28,599 nucleotides of DNA from Deltaproteobacteria bacterium (GTDB lineage: Bacteria > Desulfobacterota > Desulfobacteria > Desulfobacterales > SURF-15): contig JAHEHB010000014.1 of assembly GCA_024644775.1 (NCBI GenBank), forward strand, positions 1 to 28,599, in the 5' to 3' direction. The notes under the pieces are model-generated. The model saw only the letters and a list, made by a program, of their open reading frames with translations. It searched no databases and had not been told where the DNA came from. Of this stretch, positions 1 through 7,904 are shown piece by piece (position 1 is the stretch's first letter; each line of letters begins with the position of its first letter). Made by a program: the position numbers and the translations under genes.

Positions 1-1
1 T

Positions 2-475
2 AAACAGTCAATTCTGGGATTAATGAAGCCCCTGTCCGTGTATTTGTTAATGGAAAAGCTATATCCCATGATGAGTCGAGGTGTGGATATAGAGACAAAA
101 AAACTCGGGGCAGACTCGGTCGAAATTATCGTAACTCCTAAAGTAGGGGTTAGAGAAAAATCTTACCAGTGCGAAAACCGTATCGGGTCTTTTGAATCTT
201 TGTCGAAATATTTTACAAACAGCTTAGCTAAAATCGACCATCCTGCATGCTTCCACAATGGGGATAACTGCTGCCGATACATTATTACTTGGGAGAAAAC
301 ATTTTCTTTAATTTGGAAAAGAATTCGTAATCACTTCCTATTGCTCAGCAGTATCTGTTTCCTTCCGATTTTTATTTCATTACCCACGATTGTTTCGAGT
401 ATTTATGCGGGTACCTGTGCACTGATTACCTTTTCACTTTTCTTTTATTCGCAGTTTCTGGAAAAAAAGAACTGA
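2..475 (+). CDS. N-terminal sensor/membrane part of a hybrid histidine kinase (5' end outside window, frame broken at 3' end)
   Basis: The frame is open to the left window edge, so the true start may lie upstream; the first ATG is at 23. The soluble part (from the ATG, about residues 1-92) ends in a Cys/His-rich patch, HPACFHNGDNCCRYIITW. This recalls the C-terminal motif of V4R/heme-NO-binding-like sensor domains; that resemblance is inference. Two hydrophobic segments follow (about residues 103-123 and 125-145), consistent with a membrane anchor. The frame stops at TGA 473-475 just after FLEKKN. The next frame is open through this junction and continues directly into a GAF-PAS-kinase-receiver protein, so this is very probably the first part of one protein and not a separate gene. 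Sure that it is coding; less sure about its sensor fold. Confidence 0.7.
   Translation, partial: KQSILGLMKPLSVYLLMEKLYPMMSRGVDIETKKLGADSVEIIVTPKVGVREKSYQCENRIGSFESLSKYFTNSLAKIDHPACFHNGDNCCRYIITWEKTFSLIWKRIRNHFLLLSSICFLPIFISLPTIVSSIYAGTCALITFSLFFYSQFLEKKN
463..469 (+). other. A AAA AAG slippery heptamer at the frame junction
   Basis: The upstream gene reads GAA AAA AAG AAC TGA here, which places the heptamer A AAA AAG in phase, the same heptamer used for -1 frameshifting in E. coli dnaX. A -1 slip gives LEKKELIKTIESQ and runs without a stop into the kinase ending at 2637. The zero-frame stop is only 4 nt past the heptamer. A possible stem (483-490 with 516-523, 8 bp, loop 25 nt) lies 13 nt downstream, farther than the usual 5-9 nt, and I see no upstream Shine-Dalgarno-like stimulator. 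A lost A (8 to 7) from mutation or sequencing explains the data equally well. Confidence 0.45.
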
Positions 476-549
476 TAAAAACCATCGAATCCCAGGGTAA
501 TGCCGCTGAAGATCTATTCGATGAGATTAATATTCGTCATGAAAACGCG

Positions 550-2637
550 ATGCTCATTCAGGAGATTGGTCAGGCCACGTCTAAGATTCTAGATATTGAT
601 AGGCTCATCAAACAAGTAACCAGTATTATGGAAAAGCGATTGGATTTTGATCGCGGGATGATCATGCTTTCAAACGAAAAAAAGACGCGACTCGTTTATT
701 GTGAAGGATATGGCTATGATCAGAATCAAGAACAACTTTTACGGCAAACCACGCTCCATCTTGATAAGCCGGAATCAAAAGGCATTTTTGTAGTGGCTTA
801 CAGGCAGCAAGAGCCTCATATGGTAAATGGTATAGAAGATATAGAAGACAACCTGTCCGAAAGAAGTCTTGAGCTTGCCAAGCAAATCGGCGTCAAATCC
901 CTCATATGCGTACCCATTGTATACGAAAATGAATCATTGGGCATCATAGCTGTTGATAATGTAGAATCAAAAAGACCGACTACCCAGAGTGACTTGAGTC
1001 TTCTGTTGGGAGTCGCATCCCAAACGGCGATTAGTATCGCTAATGCAATGTCCTTTAGTAAGCTTCAGGAGAATGAGAAAAAATACAGAGAACTTGTAGA
1101 ATACGCCAATAGCATCATTCTGCGGAGGGATATTGAGGGAAAAATTACCTTTTTCAATGAATATGCTCAGAAATTGTTCGGCTACAACGAACACGAAATC
1201 ATCGGAAGAAATATTATTGGATCGATTTTACCTAAATCTGAACCTATTCAGCAGCGAAGCAAGCGTTTGACAGCATCTCTCTTAAAATATCCTAAATATC
1301 CATTTATTAGCGAGGATAAAAATGTGCTCAGAAACGGTGATCAGGTATGGATCGCGTGGACATACAAACCGATTCTCAGTGGTGATGGTAATTTTAAGGA
1401 AATTCTTTGTATCGGAAACAATATTACAGAACTGAAAAAAGCCGAACTGGAAAAAAAGGATCTTGAAGCTCGATTACAGCGGGCCCAAAAAATGGAAGCT
1501 TTGGGAACCCTCGCCGGCGGTGTTGCCCATGATCTTAACAATATTCTTACCGGAATCGTCAGTTATCCCGAATTGTTATTGATGGGGATGCCAGACGAAA
1601 GTCCTTTGCGAAAACCTCTTTTAACGATACAAAAATCAGGAGAAAAAGCGGCAGCAATTGTTCAAGATCTATTAACGCTGGCGCGAAGAGGCGTCGCATC
1701 CACTACGGTCGTGAATTTAAACATTCTCATTACAGATTATTTGGAAAGTCCCAAACTTAAAAATCTGAAATCCGAATACCCCCATATTCAACTAAAAACC
1801 CGTTTCGGAGAAGATCTTTTTAACATCGTCGGCTCTCCTGTTCATTTGGCCAAAACGATTATGAATCTGGTTACCAATGCTGCTGAGGCAATGCCGAATG
1901 GCGGAGAGATCGATATCTCTACGACGAACTGTTACATTGATAAACCGATAAGAGGATATGATGAGGTCGAAGAAGGAGATTATGTTACGCTGACGATTTC
2001 AGATACCGGAGTTGGTATATCGTCTGACGATTTAGAAAGGATATTCGAACCTTTTTATACAAAAAAGGTGATGGGAAGAAGCGGAACCGGCCTTGGAATG
2101 GCGGTCGTGTGGGGGACGGTAAAAGACCACAATGGATATATAGATGTTGGAAGCAGGGAGGGACGTGGCACGACCGTCACGCTTTATTTTCCGGTAACCA
2201 GAAAGGAAATTGAAACAGAAGATCTTAGAGAGTCCATCACGAACTATCAGGGGCAGGGGGAAACCGTTTTGGTAGTGGACGATGTTTCTGAACAACGGGA
2301 GATCGTATCCGGTATTCTCGATAAACTGGGGTACGTCGCCGTTTCCATGCCAAAAGGGGAAGATGCAATTGAATATATGAAAGATCACTCGGCTGACCTG
2401 CTGATTTTGGATATGATTATGGAACCAGGAATCGATGGTTATGAGACGTATAAAAGAATTCTGAAGTTTAAACCAAATCAGAAGGCGATTATTGTCAGTG
2501 GTTTTTCTGAAACAGATCGTGTGGACGCCGCTTTAAGAATTGGGGCCGGTGCTTATGTTAAAAAACCCTATTCGTTGAGCAAAATTGGTCAAGCAGTGCG
2601 ATCTGAATTGGATAAAGCTAAACAAGCTGTTCTTTAG
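550..2637 (+). CDS. Hybrid sensor histidine kinase, GAF-PAS-HisKA-HATPase-REC part
   Basis: Cytoplasmic signalling part of a two-component kinase. Counting from ATG 550: GAF domain about 1-165, PAS about 175-295, dimerisation/phosphoacceptor helix with His327 in GGVAHDLNN, ATPase domain with N-box Asn443 (NLVTNAAEAM), G1 Asp485 (DTGVGI), F-box FEPFYTKK and G2 GTGLGM, then a C-terminal receiver with acidic pair Asp577/578, phosphoacceptor Asp621 (LILDMIM) and Lys671 (KKPY). All catalytic residues are present. There is no ribosome-binding site before ATG 550 and the frame is open back past 469, so translation most likely enters from the upstream frame as one membrane-anchored protein. The terminal receiver suggests an intramolecular relay or feedback; no DNA-binding output domain is attached. 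The signal is unknown. Confidence 0.9.
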   Translation: MLIQEIGQATSKILDIDRLIKQVTSIMEKRLDFDRGMIMLSNEKKTRLVYCEGYGYDQNQEQLLRQTTLHLDKPESKGIFVVAYRQQEPHMVNGIEDIEDNLSERSLELAKQIGVKSLICVPIVYENESLGIIAVDNVESKRPTTQSDLSLLLGVASQTAISIANAMSFSKLQENEKKYRELVEYANSIILRRDIEGKITFFNEYAQKLFGYNEHEIIGRNIIGSILPKSEPIQQRSKRLTASLLKYPKYPFISEDKNVLRNGDQVWIAWTYKPILSGDGNFKEILCIGNNITELKKAELEKKDLEARLQRAQKMEALGTLAGGVAHDLNNILTGIVSYPELLLMGMPDESPLRKPLLTIQKSGEKAAAIVQDLLTLARRGVASTTVVNLNILITDYLESPKLKNLKSEYPHIQLKTRFGEDLFNIVGSPVHLAKTIMNLVTNAAEAMPNGGEIDISTTNCYIDKPIRGYDEVEEGDYVTLTISDTGVGISSDDLERIFEPFYTKKVMGRSGTGLGMAVVWGTVKDHNGYIDVGSREGRGTTVTLYFPVTRKEIETEDLRESITNYQGQGETVLVVDDVSEQREIVSGILDKLGYVAVSMPKGEDAIEYMKDHSADLLILDMIMEPGIDGYETYKRILKFKPNQKAIIVSGFSETDRVDAALRIGAGAYVKKPYSLSKIGQAVRSELDKAKQAVL

Positions 2638-2672
2638 TTATATATTTTTTTCGGATACGAAAGCGTAACCCT

Positions 2673-3485
2673 ATGAGTTTTAGTAATTACTTGTTGGAAA
2701 GTGATGAAGAATCGAACCGTTTGGAATTAAAGACAGATACGGAAATCGTCAAACGGCAGGCACTCTGGGCGGGGATAAAACAGAGAATGAGAGTTGCTGA
2801 TATCGGGTGTGGCATTGGAAAGACGACGCTTTGTCTTCATGAATTGATCCAGCCGGGGGGTGAGACGGTTGGCATAGAGTTGTCTGAGGAAAGAATTCTT
2901 TATGCAAATCATTCCTATCAAGGGAATGGGATACGGTATGTTTGCCGGGATATACGGGAACCATTACAGGGTTTAGGATATTTCGATTTCGTATGGGTCC
3001 GTTTCGTTTTAGAATATCACCGGTCGAAAAGTTTTGACATCGTTAAAAACCTATCTGACATCCTGATGCCTGGCGGAATATTATGCCTAATTGATATCGA
3101 TCACAACTGCGTAAACCATTTTGGACTATCCTGTCGGCTTGAGCGTACTTTATTGGGTCTGGTGGATCATCTTGAAGAGTCCGTAGATTTTGATCCATAT
3201 ATTGGAAGAAAACTATATTCTTTCCTTTATGATCTTGGCTACGAGGAGATTGATGTTGAGTTGACACCCCATCATTTGATTTTTGGCGAATTGAAGGACA
3301 AAGATGCCTACAATTGGATTAAAAAGGCCGAAACTGTCAGTAAAAATGCTGATTATGGCTTTACGGAATACGAAGGAGGGTTTGAGGAATTTATTGAAGA
3401 ATTTAAAAATTTTTTCTACAATCCCCGTAGGTTTACTTACAGTCCGTTGATTTCCTGCCGGGGGAGAAAACCCTATCCTAAGTAA
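2673..3485 (+). CDS. Class I SAM-dependent methyltransferase
   Basis: A 270-residue protein with the Rossmann-type SAM-binding motif ADIGCGIGKTT (about residues 41-51), an acidic motif II region (GIELSEERI) and YFDFVWVRFVLEY as motif III/IV, all in normal order. The C-terminal third (about 180-270) does not match a substrate domain I recognise, so the substrate is unknown. It starts 35 bp after the kinase and may be cotranscribed with it; the Shine-Dalgarno is weak. The stop is 11 bp from that of the convergent PilZ/GNAT-like gene, so no separate terminator fits between them. Could act on a small molecule, a lipid or a protein. Confidence 0.8.
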   Translation: MSFSNYLLESDEESNRLELKTDTEIVKRQALWAGIKQRMRVADIGCGIGKTTLCLHELIQPGGETVGIELSEERILYANHSYQGNGIRYVCRDIREPLQGLGYFDFVWVRFVLEYHRSKSFDIVKNLSDILMPGGILCLIDIDHNCVNHFGLSCRLERTLLGLVDHLEESVDFDPYIGRKLYSFLYDLGYEEIDVELTPHHLIFGELKDKDAYNWIKKAETVSKNADYGFTEYEGGFEEFIEEFKNFFYNPRRFTYSPLISCRGRKPYPK

Positions 3486-3496
3486 AGACCTCAATT

Positions 3497-5557
3497 TCAA
3501 ATTGACCGGAGTAACCGTTTTATGAACTTGAAATACGGGTCGAGATACTGAAGATTCATTGCCCAGAGGGTATACTGTTTTTCATATGGTATCTGGACAC
3601 TGTCCGCATAATCGACAGGATATAGCAGCACGGGAATATCGTGCTGGTTAAGTTTATTGCAAATATCAGAAAGTATTAAATAAAGTATATTTTTGGACAA
3701 ATCCTCCGGATCCAAGACAATGACATGAATACAATTTATAAGGTCAGATAGGTTCAAGCCGATATCTGAAATATTCACCATGATGATGGCTTTTAGTTTG
3801 CCGTCCATTTTGAGAGAAAATAAATGGTTTTCTCTGGTAAAACCATGTCTCTGATATTCGTTGGTAACGTCATCATGAATCATCACATCTGGTTCAAGAC
3901 CAAGGGTATTTAACATCAACCCCCCGGAAATATGCTCATAAAACGTTTCCAACTCCGTCAGATCCTCAGTTTGGGTTATAAGCAATTCCCATGGAGCCGG
4001 CATTTTCAGTTCAACATCGTATTTTTTATCGAGGTGAAAATAGGCATAATTATCTGCAGAGCAGGCCTTCGGGGCTTTCATATACCTGGTTGCACCTCCA
4101 AACACCCGGCTTGGAAATTTGTTTTCCGGTCGAAAATAGCAGAAGACGAGATCCAAATGGGCGGAATAGATCCGGTAAGTATCATTTACGTAATTATGCA
4201 TCTGGCTTAAAACGAAAAGGCCGGCTCTGTTAAAAAGGCCATCTCTGCCGGACGCGCCTTTATTGGCGGCGTGATGGTGAATCATCCAAGAATTGCCAAT
4301 AAAACGCAACATGGACAGGTGTCCGAGAATGCGTCCGTTTTCCTGATAAACAAAATGCCGAGCAATACTAGAGCTTTGGGTATATAGCTTTTCATAGGTA
4401 GATTTAATTTTTTCCTTATTTGCCTGCACGAATGCGTATTTTTTGGGATAGATAAAGCCTGTTTCAAAGAAGAAATTCCATAAATCATCCGGATCTACTT
4501 TGTTGGAGATGTATGTATTTTTATTTTTTGCTTGATTTAAGAGTGCCAGCAGTTTCGAATGATCCTCCATATCCATGTCTAACAGTGCGAACCCACACCG
4601 AACCCGCCTGAAACCATCCGGATTCTCAAACGGCCTTTGGTAGAGGACCTGAGCGATACATTTTATTTTGAAACCATTTGCAAAGTTAAGCTCGATTTCA
4701 GGAATGATCATACCGGGTAAGAGAATAACGATGTTCGCATCTTCTTCCACAGAAAAGCCGGAACCCGAGAGGCTGGTAACCTTTAGTGAAATTATTTTCC
4801 GAGTGAATGGATGCCTGAAGATAATATCCGGCAGCGGCTCAAATTCTTGGCGGTCGCCGCGGTATTCTTTGGGCATGAAACGATGAATTGAATGACGAAC
4901 CGGTTCCAGCACAAAGAATCGCTTCTTCTGACCAAAGGTTTGCCGGATTATTTTGCATTCGCCGGAATATAGCGTGTGCCTGTTATCGGAAAAAATGATG
5001 GTAACCGGTGAATCCGGACAGATCCATTGAAATGTCTGAGGTGGAACCACCTTGGCCGAAATTCGGAATGAATTTGCATTAAAATCGATGAGCATGCCGG
5101 AAAACACGGCACTATTTTGAATTAACAACGCTTTTAGGTCTTTGCAAATATGTCTCATCACCTTTCTGTATTTAAACTGCCAGCAGGTTTCCGGCAGAGA
5201 AAAGCGAATCCCCATTTCAGTGATATTCAGTACTTCCGGTTCGACCACGAGGAGTTTTTGGCCGTCCGGTACGTGCATATTTTTAAACTGGTAAGTCTTG
5301 AGTTTTTGAAGAATCCTATCGGTTTCAGTCCAAATGCATTCTATGGTTTCGTCCAGACAGGGTTGTGGTTTGACGGGGATAGAGATAGAATGGTCGTATT
5401 CCTTATGGCCGAAATTAAGAAGGATTGTACCATCTTGAAAATTTATATAGTTCAATTTGTTGACAAGATGTTCTTTTTGGATCTCCTTGCCTTTTGCCGG
5501 TGTGCTTTCTTCAAGATCTTCTTCAATTGTTTTAGGGAAGAGGATGACGTTTTGCAT
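3497..5557 (-). CDS. Large PilZ-like / GNAT-like fusion protein
   Basis: A 686-residue soluble protein, no signal peptide or membrane helix seen. Residues about 100-225 and 225-345 look like two PilZ-type beta barrels: LIDFNANSFRIS (156-167) sits where DxSxxG would be in the first, and TSLSGSGFSV (261-270) in the second, preceded by an Arg-containing segment (EYRGDRQ, 231-237). Both motifs deviate from the canonical RxxxR and D/NxSxxG, so c-di-GMP binding is uncertain. Residues about 350-680 resemble an acyl-CoA N-acyltransferase (GNAT) core, with HFVYQENGRILGHLSMLRF at about 401-419. Strand and position put it tail-to-tail with the methyltransferase. I infer a c-di-GMP-responsive or formerly responsive acyltransferase; the acceptor is unknown. 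Upstream AAGGA lies 11 nt before the ATG. Confidence 0.65.
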   Translation of the reverse strand: MQNVILFPKTIEEDLEESTPAKGKEIQKEHLVNKLNYINFQDGTILLNFGHKEYDHSISIPVKPQPCLDETIECIWTETDRILQKLKTYQFKNMHVPDGQKLLVVEPEVLNITEMGIRFSLPETCWQFKYRKVMRHICKDLKALLIQNSAVFSGMLIDFNANSFRISAKVVPPQTFQWICPDSPVTIIFSDNRHTLYSGECKIIRQTFGQKKRFFVLEPVRHSIHRFMPKEYRGDRQEFEPLPDIIFRHPFTRKIISLKVTSLSGSGFSVEEDANIVILLPGMIIPEIELNFANGFKIKCIAQVLYQRPFENPDGFRRVRCGFALLDMDMEDHSKLLALLNQAKNKNTYISNKVDPDDLWNFFFETGFIYPKKYAFVQANKEKIKSTYEKLYTQSSSIARHFVYQENGRILGHLSMLRFIGNSWMIHHHAANKGASGRDGLFNRAGLFVLSQMHNYVNDTYRIYSAHLDLVFCYFRPENKFPSRVFGGATRYMKAPKACSADNYAYFHLDKKYDVELKMPAPWELLITQTEDLTELETFYEHISGGLMLNTLGLEPDVMIHDDVTNEYQRHGFTRENHLFSLKMDGKLKAIIMVNISDIGLNLSDLINCIHVIVLDPEDLSKNILYLILSDICNKLNQHDIPVLLYPVDYADSVQIPYEKQYTLWAMNLQYLDPYFKFIKRLLRSI

Positions 5558-5627
5558 TTTTAAACCATCCTTATGATGTCGGTAGAATTCAAAATTGAGA
5601 ATAGGAAAAATACAAAAAGATGAAAAC

Positions 5628-5659
5628 TAGAGGGAGTTCTATTTAGAGGGAATTCTATA
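5628..5659. repeat. 16-bp tandem duplication
   Basis: Two adjacent copies of tagagggaRttctatW, differing at two positions (5628-5643 and 5644-5659). Short and probably a slippage product. Confidence 0.6.
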
Positions 5660-5803
5660 AATAATACAATTTCGAATTTAACACCTAAAAAGATTATTTA
5701 AGATAATGGAAAAAAATGTGAAATTCTGATAACATATAATAGCTACAAAGTAAAGTTTTTTCTTGATAAAAAACAAATTTCTGCCGAATCCATGTGGATC
5801 TAT

Positions 5804-5837
5804 TTAAAGGGTTTGACCTGTTAAAGGGTTTGACCTG
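5804..5837. repeat. 17-bp exact tandem duplication
   Basis: The unit ttaaagggtttgacctg occurs twice with no spacer (5804-5820, 5821-5837) and no mismatch. Confidence 0.85.
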
Positions 5838-6007
5838 TATTTTTTATTTTGATTAACGAATATGGAATGATTCTTATTTGTTGACATCTTTTTTTTTGTT
5901 GATAAATTGTCGAGTAACTGATTCTTAATACTGAAGCCGATAGTAATGTTCAAGTAGACAAGAGACTCCAGTCCGAGAATAAAAATGACATCTCGCAGTA
6001 TGTCGCC

Positions 6008-6169
6008 TTGATGAATTTTTAAAAAGCCGAGTTCATCAACATTGGCTTTACCGGATAAAAAGAACGCTTCCTTCGGAGAAGAAATGCCCTATTGCTTGCT
6101 ACACTAACCATACTGACGCCTCCGCGGGAACCGGTTAATTCTCATGGGGGCGTTTGTGGCGAAACGTCA
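6008..6169 (+). ncRNA. Candidate structured leader RNA upstream of dodecin
   Basis: Several complementary segments sit close together. Helix A pairs 6008-6015 (ttgatgaa) with 6032-6039. Helix B pairs 6023-6028 (aaagcc) with 6044-6049. A and B interleave, so they could form an H-type pseudoknot. A small hairpin with a UUCG loop closed by C-G covers 6067-6081. An 8-bp helix (one G-U) pairs 6116-6123 (acgcctcc) with 6146-6153, and an outer tgacg/cgtca pair (6114-6118 with 6165-6169) is also possible. It ends about 30 nt before the dodecin ribosome-binding site, so a cis-regulatory role is plausible. It matches no riboswitch consensus I could recall (c-di-GMP-I, FMN, TPP, cobalamin and THF were considered). 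Transcription is not shown by the sequence. Confidence 0.35.
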
Positions 6170-6209
6170 ATGGCCCAAGAATCGTTAATATTCAAAAAAG
6201 GAGGGTAAA

Positions 6210-6425
6210 ATGACTGAAAGTGTTTATAAAATAATCGAGCTAGTTGGAACGAGTACCGAGTCTTGGGAAGCGGCTGCCAAAAATGCAGTGGACAGGGCAG
6301 GTCAATCATTAAGAGGTCTTAGGATCGCCGAGATATCCAAATTGGATATGAGATTGGAAGATGGCAAGGTGGCTGCCTATCGGGCAAGGGTGAAGGTTTC
6401 GTTCAAATACGAGGGTGGCGATTAA
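6210..6425 (+). CDS. Dodecin family flavin-binding protein
   Basis: A 71-residue protein matching the dodecin family over its full length: MTESVYKIIELVGTS at the start, then the WEAAAKNAVDRA helix, LRGLRIAEI and the strand VAAYRARVKVSFKYEG. Family members form dodecameric shells that bind and buffer flavins, keeping reactive free flavin out of the cytoplasm. The Trp and following residues of the SWEAA segment are typical of the flavin-stacking site. A strong AAGGAGG precedes the ATG by 6 nt. The gene stands alone, with a structured leader upstream and a hairpin terminator downstream, so it is probably a monocistronic, highly expressed unit. Confidence 0.95.
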   Translation: MTESVYKIIELVGTSTESWEAAAKNAVDRAGQSLRGLRIAEISKLDMRLEDGKVAAYRARVKVSFKYEGGD

Positions 6426-6464
6426 CGTATCCATATCTATACAGAACAGAAATTGGAAAAAACG

Positions 6465-6500
6465 AAGAAAGGCAGGGCCAAGCGGGGCACTGCCTTTCTT
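6465..6500. terminator. Bidirectional rho-independent terminator
   Basis: An 11-bp perfect stem (6465-6475 with 6490-6500, aagaaaggcag/ctgcctttctt). On the plus strand it follows dodecin but the T-tract is weak (tttgttcc). On the minus strand it is followed by cgttttttcc, a good U-tract, and closes the thioesterase gene. Confidence 0.85.
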
Positions 6501-6526
6501 TGTTCCTCATTTGAAAGATCGTCGGT

Positions 6527-7012
6527 TTACATTTTTTTCCCCAAATTGATGCCCTTTCTCGCAGCGACTCTCACCGCCACCACCTCTCCACGTGCACACT
6601 CTTGCTCGTTTGCATACACCGAGCAGACAATGATTGCTTTTTTTGCAGCGAGTTCTTTGGGTTTCGCTCTTAAGATGATTTCGGCGTCGATAGGCGTCGG
6701 TTTTAGATAGCTTACGTTTAAATTGCCGGTAACAAATGTTATTTCAGGCAGTGTGCCCGGCTCCCTGCCTTCTTTTTGATATGCCGCAGCCGCAGCGGTG
6801 CCTGTACTGTGACAGTCGACAAGGCTTGCGATAAGGCCTCCGTAAACCACTCCGGGAAAGGCGGTATGATACGATTTAGGTCTGAACCGCAATATCCCCT
6901 CGTTACCATCCCAGTGGGTTTTCAAATGAAGTCCTTGCGAATTATTCCGCCCGCAACCATAACAGATAGCGACATCATCCGGATAATAATCTTGTATTGC
7001 CTTCCGGGCCAT
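6527..7012 (-). CDS. Hot-dog fold thioesterase (PaaI/THEM4-like)
   Basis: A 161-residue cytoplasmic protein of the hot-dog superfamily, predicted to hydrolyse acyl-CoA thioesters. It starts with a CYGCGRNNSQGLHL segment (residues 17-30) typical of this subgroup. Then come FPGVVYGGLIASLVDCHSTG (about 52-71), the central hot-dog helix with its Asp after the HGG-like turn (here YGG in place of HGG), and the strands LNVSYLKPTPID and IIVCSVYANEQECARGEVVAV. The length fits the family. It is in the same direction as the 7166-7471 gene but separated from it by a strong terminator, so it is probably its own unit. The acyl substrate cannot be read from sequence. Confidence 0.85.
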   Translation of the reverse strand: MARKAIQDYYPDDVAICYGCGRNNSQGLHLKTHWDGNEGILRFRPKSYHTAFPGVVYGGLIASLVDCHSTGTAAAAAYQKEGREPGTLPEITFVTGNLNVSYLKPTPIDAEIILRAKPKELAAKKAIIVCSVYANEQECARGEVVAVRVAARKGINLGKKM

Positions 7013-7073
7013 ACGTATCTACTCCTCTCAAATATTCATATCATCGAAAAAGTGAATATACAACCGCTTTATA

Positions 7074-7108
7074 GAAAAAGGCAGGGTGACAACCCTGCCT
7101 TTTTCTAT
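7074..7108 (-). terminator. Rho-independent terminator of the 7166-7471 gene
   Basis: A long near-perfect stem (agaaaaaggcagggt paired with accctgcctttttct) with a short loop. Read leftward it has a C+G-rich upper stem followed by a U-rich end, and lies about 60 bp after the stop of the small helical gene. Confidence 0.8.
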
Positions 7109-7165
7109 AAAAATTGATATGTTCTGACCTGTAGGAAATCAATGGCCATTTCCAGCAGCCGATTG

Positions 7166-7471
7166 TTATGATGGACTGGAAACTCCCTTGTATTTCGCAT
7201 AAAGATCATGCAATCGTCGCTTAAGCACTTTTATTTTTTTTGAATCGCTTTCATCGGCCCATCTCGGTTCACTGATGGAAAAAAGCGCATTTCCCAACTC
7301 GTCGATTACATGCTCGGTGGCGGTGCACCATTCCTCTGTGCATGCATCGGACATTTCTGCAGCCTCGTAAATATCCTGTTCCAGCTTCTCCAAAGATTTT
7401 TCTAAAGCTGTTGCGTAAGTCCGCCACGCCTCCAATGTTTCTTTTTCGAAACTTTCTTTGATCAGAGCCAT
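7166..7471 (-). CDS. Small helical protein of unknown function
   Basis: A 101-residue, highly charged and almost entirely helical protein, preceded by AAAGGGGG about 7 nt before the ATG. The first 40 residues have a heptad-like pattern (ATALEKSLEKLEQDIYEAAEM). A CTEEWC pair lies at about residues 43-48, and the tail is basic (SKKIKVLKRRLHDLYAKY). No signal peptide or membrane segment. I do not recognise the family. The good ribosome-binding site and dedicated terminator indicate a real monocistronic gene. Confidence 0.75.
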   Translation of the reverse strand: MALIKESFEKETLEAWRTYATALEKSLEKLEQDIYEAAEMSDACTEEWCTATEHVIDELGNALFSISEPRWADESDSKKIKVLKRRLHDLYAKYKGVSSPS

Positions 7472-7601
7472 GTTAAAAACCCCCTTTCCCTGACATTGAT
7501 TGAAAACCTTTCGGTTTTAGGTGCAATTTCAGTAAACACATAAATAATTATAATCATGCGCTACTTTTTATCAACCAATTACTTACCATTTTATCTATGT
7601 T

Positions 7602-7760
7602 TAGCCAATTTCAAAACGTCCCAGTTTGCCCAATCTCTGTGTCAGACATCCGCCGGCGGCGGATTAATCCTCGAAATACTCAAAGTATGCCTGTGGTTAA
7701 TCCGCCAAGGCGGACCGCTTCCTTGACCTTGAACAAACTGAAACGTTTTGAAACAGGCTA
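7602..7760. repeat. MITE-like imperfect palindromic element
   Basis: Terminal inverted repeats of 27 bp (7602-7628 and 7734-7760) match at 23 of 27 positions, sharing tagcc, tttcaaaacgt and cagtttg. An inner pair, ccgccggcggcggattaa (7650-7667) and its near complement 7695-7713, continues the palindrome. The element is about 159 bp, carries no gene and lies between two genes, as expected for a non-autonomous palindromic repeat. No target duplication is evident at the ends. The rest of 7472-7904 contains only AT-rich sequence and the htpX ribosome-binding site. Confidence 0.7.
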
Positions 7761-7904
7761 AGTTGTCTTGTGTATTTTTGCAATCATTTTTATATTTTTT
7801 ATCTTTGTAACTGAAATCCGTTACTGCTTATTACACGCCTTTTGTTGATTTTAGTTATATGTTAAAATTAGATAAATCAAAGTTTTTACCGAAAGGAGTT
7901 TTAC

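Larger units (their letters stand above)
5564..6195. other. Long AT-rich intergenic region without a supported gene
   Basis: Lies between the divergent PilZ/GNAT-like gene and the dodecin gene. It holds two short tandem duplications (5628-5659 and 5804-5837), a T9 tract at 5889-5897, and a strongly foldable segment from about 6008 to 6169 listed separately. No start codon with a ribosome-binding site opens a convincing gene on either strand, although the minus strand has 94 sense codons without a stop (5807-6088). Confidence 0.6.

Noticed and set aside
5881..5906. TTGACA followed by GATAAA as a promoter in the dodecin spacer
   Set aside because: The spacing is only 14 bp, too short for sigma-70.
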